Positions 5,547-8,753 of a DNA stretch of 8,753 bases are shown piece by piece (position 1 is the stretch's first letter; each line of letters starts with the position of its first letter). The position numbers and the translations under genes are program-made. The stretch lies in assembly GCA_019310665.1 (NCBI GenBank), contig JAFDDW010000051.1, positions 1 through 8,753 on the forward strand, in the 5' to 3' direction. Origin of the DNA: Deltaproteobacteria bacterium. GTDB taxonomy: Bacteria > Desulfobacterota > Desulfobacteria > Desulfobacterales > JAFDCJ01. Below the pieces are notes generated by a model. It did not search any database and was not told the origin of the DNA. It saw only the letters and a list, made by a program, of their open reading frames with translations.

Positions 5547-5990
5547 TTCGATTTCCCAGTTGTTAATATCCTTATTTTCTTTCTCGCCACCGGGAACCCC
5601 ATCCAGTCCATAGGAGATGATGTCAAAATCTCCTTTAAGTCCCGGAGACAGATAAATAAATTCATTGCCCCAGGGATCTTTCGGGACCCGACTCTTTTCG
5701 AGATACCCGCCGTCTTTCCATTTTTTGGGGACGTTCCCGGTTTCAGGCTTTTCCACCAGTGCTTGAAGACTCTGTCCAGTGGTAGGGTACATGCCGGTAT
5801 CGAGTTTGTATAATTTTAATGCGGTTTCCAGGTTTTGAATATCCAGGAGAGCCTTGACCTGCCTGGCTTCTCCGGGTCGACCCATGATTTTGGGTGCCAC
5901 CCACATGGCGAGAACACCCAGTATGATGATAACCACCATCAGTTCTATAAGTGTAAACCCCCGGGTGTCGTATCTCAACTTCTGCAGCAT
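5544..5990 (-). CDS. gspG: Type II secretion system major pseudopilin GspG
   Basis: GspG is the major subunit of the periplasmic pseudopilus. The 148-residue precursor has an 11-residue leader (MLQKLRYDTRG) and the class III motif G|FTLIELMVVIIILGVLA. The C-terminal region is strongly diagnostic: DPWGNEFIYLSPG (105-117), DFDIISYGLDG (121-131) and DINNW (141-145), the acidic calcium-binding loop region of the GspG family. The start is supported by AGGAGG at 6007-6002, eleven bases upstream and overlapping the gspF stop codon, which suggests coupling. It has the strongest ribosome binding site of the operon, fitting a subunit needed in excess. A perfect hairpin begins at its stop codon. Unlike H, I and J, its leader contains no heptad repeat. 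Confidence 0.97.
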   Translation of the reverse strand: MLQKLRYDTRGFTLIELMVVIIILGVLAMWVAPKIMGRPGEARQVKALLDIQNLETALKLYKLDTGMYPTTGQSLQALVEKPETGNVPKKWKDGGYLEKSRVPKDPWGNEFIYLSPGLKGDFDIISYGLDGVPGGEKENKDINNWEIE

Positions 5991-6005
5991 TGGATTTATC
6001 CCCTC

Positions 6006-7232
6006 CTATCGAATCAATTGGTTCATTTCAAATATCGGCAGACATATCGATAAAACGATAAAGCCGACAACCGAACCCATGACCAGGATCATTACGGGCT
6101 CCAGGTATGAGGTGAGTCGCAAAATGGTGGTTTCCACCTCGTTTTCGAATATATCTGAAATTTTAGTGAGCATCGTTTCCAGTTGACCGCTTTGTTCCCC
6201 GACCTGAATCATCTGAATGGATAACTGGGGAAAGATACCGCTGCCGGACAGGGCATCCCCCAATCCCTGGCCTTTGCCCACTTCAATGGCGGTCGTTTCT
6301 ACCGCATCGGAAATCAGCGAGTTGCCGGCAATATTTTTGACGATATCCAGGGCGATGAGCATGGAAACCCCGTTTTCCAATAGGGACCCCAGCGTGCGCG
6401 CAAATCGCGCCACGGAAAGTTTTTTGACCAAAACGCCAACCCCCGGCAATAATAACATCGTTTTATCGATCCAATAGCGCCCTTTTTCGGTCTTTTTGAA
6501 TCGATTGGAAAAAACCGCGACAACGGCGATAATAATGAAAAGACCCCACCAATAGGTTTTAAAAAAAGCGCTTAAAAAGATCAGAAACCGGGTTGGTGCC
6601 GGCAGAACCTGGTTCATTTCAGAGAAAATAGATGTAATACTGGGGACAATATAGATCAATAGTACGAATAGAACGGCAGTGCCGATAATCAGCATGAAAA
6701 TCGGATACGCCAGGGCGGTCTGGATTCGGTTTTTCAAGGCCTCCTGTTTTTCGGCTATGTCAGCCAGCCGTTCCAGTACGATTTCAAGGGTTCCGGAGGT
6801 TTCGGCGGCTCGAACCATGTTGATGTACAGGGGCGAGAACTGTCCCGGATAATTCGAAAGGGCCCGTGCAAAACTGTTGCCCTCCACAATCAAATCTTTG
6901 ATTTGGGCCAAAATTCTTTTAAAACCGTGAGATTTGGTCTGGGGAACCAACGCATCAAGCGCTGATACCAACGGGAAACCGGCTCCAATTAAGGTTGCCA
7001 GCTGTCGGGTCATCATCGCAATCTCGACCGGCTTTATGCGGCTTAACCGCGCAGACAGGCTGAAGTCTCCCGATGCTTTTTTCGGTGCCGCCTCCTCTGT
7101 TTCCTTAATGGATACCGGAAAAATTCCCGACGTACGAAGCTTTTGGCGAGCGGCCTGAGCCCCATCCGCATCAACAATACCGGAGGTGGTTTTGCCTCTA
7201 TTGTCCAGGGCGGTGTATTCAAAAACTGGCAT
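6006..7232 (-). CDS. gspF: Type II secretion system inner-membrane platform protein GspF
   Basis: GspF is the polytopic core of the T2SS assembly platform, contacting the ATPase GspE and the base of the pseudopilus. The 408 residues match the family's usual length. The N-terminus MPVFEYTALDNRGKTTSG is the typical GspF opening. Two T2SSF repeats follow, about 74-197 (RQLATLIGAGFPLVSALDAL, ETSGTLEIVLERLA) and about 276-399 (ARTLGSLLENGVSMLIALDI, GEQSGQLETMLTKI). Membrane helices lie at about 177-199, 221-243 and 379-401. It is the first gene of the visible operon; upstream is a 201-bp gap with a sigma70-like promoter and then the CDF gene. gspG starts 15 bases after its stop. The start has only a weak GATGG six bases upstream. 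Confidence 0.97.
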   Translation of the reverse strand: MPVFEYTALDNRGKTTSGIVDADGAQAARQKLRTSGIFPVSIKETEEAAPKKASGDFSLSARLSRIKPVEIAMMTRQLATLIGAGFPLVSALDALVPQTKSHGFKRILAQIKDLIVEGNSFARALSNYPGQFSPLYINMVRAAETSGTLEIVLERLADIAEKQEALKNRIQTALAYPIFMLIIGTAVLFVLLIYIVPSITSIFSEMNQVLPAPTRFLIFLSAFFKTYWWGLFIIIAVVAVFSNRFKKTEKGRYWIDKTMLLLPGVGVLVKKLSVARFARTLGSLLENGVSMLIALDIVKNIAGNSLISDAVETTAIEVGKGQGLGDALSGSGIFPQLSIQMIQVGEQSGQLETMLTKISDIFENEVETTILRLTSYLEPVMILVMGSVVGFIVLSICLPIFEMNQLIR

Positions 7233-7433
7233 GGTTTACCATCACTAACAAACTATATTTTACAACTAAAAGCACAAAAGTAACTTTTTAGGATCTAACA
7301 ATTTAATAATATGATTTTTTTTAGTTATTTTCAACTGAAAACTGATTCGGGTGCAGATTGAGTAATAGTAAGAATTGCAGATAGTTCTGGGTGTACGATT
7401 GGTGCTGGTGGTTGAATGACTCCAAAGATACCT
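7233..7433. other. Intergenic gap between the CDF gene and gspF
   Basis: This gap of 201 bp is AT-rich over its gspF-proximal 100 bases. Apart from the candidate promoter I see no gene, no heptad array and no convincing intrinsic terminator after the CDF stop. Read-through from the CDF gene into gspF is therefore possible. Confidence 0.5.
7306..7334 (-). promoter_or_regulatory. Candidate sigma70 promoter for the gsp operon
   Basis: On the minus strand, TTGAAA (7334-7329) and TATTAT (7311-7306) are separated by exactly 17 bases. Transcription would begin near 7299, about 67 bases before the gspF ATG. The region is clearly more AT-rich than the genes. The call is by consensus only. Confidence 0.5.
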
Positions 7434-8399
7434 TCAGGGACCGGTTGCATCGGGCTGCTGTCGCAGACGGCTGTTATCCGATGAATCCTCAGACGGATCC
7501 ACATGTACAACAACATCCACTACCTCCGGAAGGCCGGAGATAATACTATTTTCCACTTTATCGGCGATTTCGTGACCCTCCCGGACGCTTATTGAACCAT
7601 CGACAACGATGTGCATGTCGATCTGAATACTGGAGCTGACATATCGGGTCCTGACAGCATGGACTTCCCGGACACCACTGGTATTGCAGACAATTTTCGC
7701 AATCTTTTTTTGGATTTCTTCAGGAGCGCCGGCGTCGACGAGTTCGCTGACTGCCGGCCAGATGATTTTCATAGCCGCATGCAAAATAAAGATTGAGACG
7801 ACGACGGCCCCCACACGGTCCAGAAAGGACCAGGATGGAAAAAGCAATGCGCCCCCGACCGCAATCAGCACCGGCAGGGAACTGATCGCATCGGTGCGGT
7901 GATGCCAGGCGTTGGCCGCCAGGGCGGGGCTCTTGATTTTCTTTCCGACGGCAGCTGTCCAGCGGTAGAGTATTTCTTTGGTGATAATTGAAGCCATGGC
8001 GGCATAGAGGGCGATCCAACCCGGCGGCGAGTCATGCTGTTCGTGCAGGGTGGAAATGGCTTGCCAGCCGATACCGATCCCCGCAGCGGCGAGCATAAGA
8101 CCGATAAAGGCGGTCACAAGGGTCTCCAGCCGTCGATGCCCGTAGGGATGTCTTTCATCCGGGGGGCGGGACCAGTAGTGGGAGCCTGCAATTACGGCAA
8201 TATCGGTGGTGGTATCGGTCAGGCTGTGAATGGCGTCGGCAATAAGGGCCTGGCTTCTGCCGAAATAGCCGGCCGCAAATTTTAGGCCTGAAAGACTAAT
8301 ATTGGTCAGTAATCCAATCCAGGTTACCTTTCGGACATACCCTTCTCGCGAGGAACCGGCGTGTTGCGATGTCTCAAGGCTGTTTTCCGTTTTTTTCAT
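7434..8399 (-). CDS. Cation diffusion facilitator (CDF) family metal efflux transporter
   Basis: This is a proton-coupled exporter of divalent metal ions from the cytoplasm. The 321 residues fit the CDF layout of six membrane helices (first at about 26-46) followed by a cytoplasmic ferredoxin-like domain (about 224-302; SGVREVHAVRTRY, IDMHIVVDGSISVREGHEIAD). The metal site of helix 2 is H58xxxD62 in ADAIHSLTD and that of helix 5 is H166xxxD170 in AWHHRTD. Aligned with Escherichia coli YiiP, these replace D45/D49 and match H153/D157. An HD-HD site is common in zinc transporters, but substrate cannot be fixed from sequence alone. RPPDERHPYGHRRLETL (78-94) is the conserved loop after helix 2. 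The tail beyond residue 302 is short, polar and probably disordered. Nothing links it functionally to the T2SS. Confidence 0.93.
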   Translation of the reverse strand: MKKTENSLETSQHAGSSREGYVRKVTWIGLLTNISLSGLKFAAGYFGRSQALIADAIHSLTDTTTDIAVIAGSHYWSRPPDERHPYGHRRLETLVTAFIGLMLAAAGIGIGWQAISTLHEQHDSPPGWIALYAAMASIITKEILYRWTAAVGKKIKSPALAANAWHHRTDAISSLPVLIAVGGALLFPSWSFLDRVGAVVVSIFILHAAMKIIWPAVSELVDAGAPEEIQKKIAKIVCNTSGVREVHAVRTRYVSSSIQIDMHIVVDGSISVREGHEIADKVENSIISGLPEVVDVVVHVDPSEDSSDNSRLRQQPDATGP

Positions 8400-8441
8400 G
8401 CGGTCGGTTTCTTGATGTGTAACAATTTATTGGATTCTTGC

Positions 8442-8468
8442 CATATAAACTATTTTAGCATATAAACT
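8442..8468. repeat. Two direct copies of CATATAAACT, 17 bp apart
   Basis: Identical 10-bp copies lie at 8442-8451 and 8459-8468, separated by seven bases, and cover the predicted -10 region of the CDF gene. They could be tandem binding sites or a simple duplication. Confidence 0.6.
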
Positions 8469-8485
8469 GTGATCTGATCTTGCAA
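8457..8485 (-). promoter_or_regulatory. Candidate promoter of the CDF gene
   Basis: On the minus strand, TTGCAA (8485-8480) and TATGCT (8462-8457) are 17 bases apart, about 58 bases upstream of the ATG at 8399. The -35 hexamer lies inside a 12-bp perfect palindrome, and the -10 lies in one copy of a 10-bp direct repeat. Both suggest regulator binding. Consensus match only. Confidence 0.4.
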
Positions 8486-8488
8486 GAT
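8477..8488. promoter_or_regulatory. Palindrome ATCTTGCAAGAT, candidate operator
   Basis: A perfect 12-bp palindrome is centred on the predicted -35 element of the CDF gene. This position suits a metal-responsive regulator of an efflux gene, but I recognise no specific operator consensus. Confidence 0.35.
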
Positions 8489-8517
8489 TTTTAATGGCTT
8501 AACCCGGACAAGCCGGT

Positions 8518-8552
8518 ATTGAATATTGACGATTGAAGATTGAAGATTTGTG
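8518..8552. repeat. Heptad tandem array, ATTGAAG family
   Basis: Five 7-bp units in perfect register start at 8518: ATTGAAT, ATTGACG, ATTGAAG, ATTGAAG, ATTTGTG. It is one of several heptad families in the window and lies in non-coding DNA upstream of the CDF gene. Confidence 0.75.
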
Positions 8553-8564
8553 GTATCGCTCCTG

Positions 8565-8593
8565 GCCTTCGTAGCCTTTTCGGCGGAGTAGGC
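8565..8593. repeat. Imperfect inverted repeat (hairpin-like element)
   Basis: Arms GCCTTCGTAGCC (8565-8576) and GGCGGAGTAGGC (8582-8593) flank a 5-base loop TTTTC. Eight of twelve positions form Watson-Crick pairs and one more can form G-U. No T-run follows on either strand that would make it a standard terminator. It looks like a dispersed repeat remnant. Confidence 0.4.
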
Positions 8594-8632
8594 TCGCTCT
8601 GTCTTTTCTATTAAAATCAATCGTTCGACCCA

Positions 8633-8671
8633 GTCGTTAGACTCTGTCGTCAGACCCGGTCGTCAGACCCT
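8633..8671. repeat. 13-bp tandem repeat, three copies
   Basis: The consecutive units GTCGTTAGACTCT, GTCGTCAGACCCG and GTCGTCAGACCCT occupy 8633-8671. The unit length differs from the 7-bp arrays elsewhere. No open frame covers it. Confidence 0.65.
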
Positions 8672-8753
8672 GAGGTCCTCGAAGGGAGGCTCTCGACGGG
8701 TAGAATTGCTTAAATATTCAATCTGGCTATGGCATAAATCATGTGCAAATTTG

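Larger units (their letters stand above)
8400..8753. other. Non-coding, repeat-rich region upstream of the CDF gene
   Basis: These 354 bp contain no credible gene. They hold the candidate CDF promoter and operator (8457-8488), a heptad array, an imperfect hairpin and a 13-bp tandem repeat. From 8672 to the right edge nothing recognisable is seen. Confidence 0.6.

Noticed and set aside
7331..7516. 61-codon minus-strand frame running past the CDF stop
   Set aside because: It overlaps the CDF 3' end in another frame and matches nothing. The CDF protein is complete without it, so a frameshifted extension is not needed.
8565..8593. Terminator or tRNA-like structure upstream of the CDF gene
   Set aside because: The stem is imperfect, with no T-run after the 3' arm on either strand and no tRNA arms.

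Overview
The window holds one long minus-strand type II secretion system (T2SS, general secretion pathway) operon in the order gspF-G-H-I-J-K-L-M (7232 down to 27). Upstream of it, also on the minus strand, lies a cation diffusion facilitator (CDF) metal transporter (8399 to 7434). No gene on the plus strand and no RNA gene is supported. The T2SS points to a diderm bacterium. The gene order starting at gspF, the PilM-like GspL and the abundance of short tandem repeats suggest a Desulfobacterota (deltaproteobacterial) genome, but this is inference and no marker gene is present to prove it.

Layout from high to low coordinates (direction of transcription): a repeat-rich non-coding stretch (8400-8753) with a heptad array, an imperfect hairpin, a 13-bp tandem repeat and a candidate CDF promoter; the CDF transporter; a 201-bp gap with a good sigma70-like promoter (TTGAAA-17-TATTAT); then gspF (inner-membrane platform), gspG (major pseudopilin), gspH, gspI, gspJ and gspK (minor pseudopilins), gspL (cytoplasmic actin-like domain plus membrane anchor) and gspM (membrane assembly partner of GspL). 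The ATPase GspE, secretin GspD, GspC and the prepilin peptidase are not in the window. Some may lie beyond the left edge, downstream of gspM.

How it works: GspF, L and M form the inner-membrane platform. GspG polymerises into the periplasmic pseudopilus, capped by the H-I-J-K tip. GspG-J carry the G|FTL(I/L)E prepilin-peptidase motif, while GspK lacks the Glu at mature position 5, as is normal for that protein.

The most unusual content is a set of degenerate 7-bp (heptad) tandem arrays of several sequence families. They fill most gaps of the operon, overlap or abut stop codons (gspM, gspH, gspI), and have become coding sequence in the leader peptides of GspI and GspJ (weakly also GspH), ending at the prepilin-peptidase cleavage site. 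GspI and GspJ begin with copies of the same repeat cassette, which supplies the ribosome binding site, the start codon and the first residues. A second kind of structure sits at the gspG-gspH junction: a perfect 9-bp hairpin beginning at the gspG stop codon, followed by a 58-bp segment bounded by 10-bp inverted repeats, part of which recurs between gspJ and gspK.
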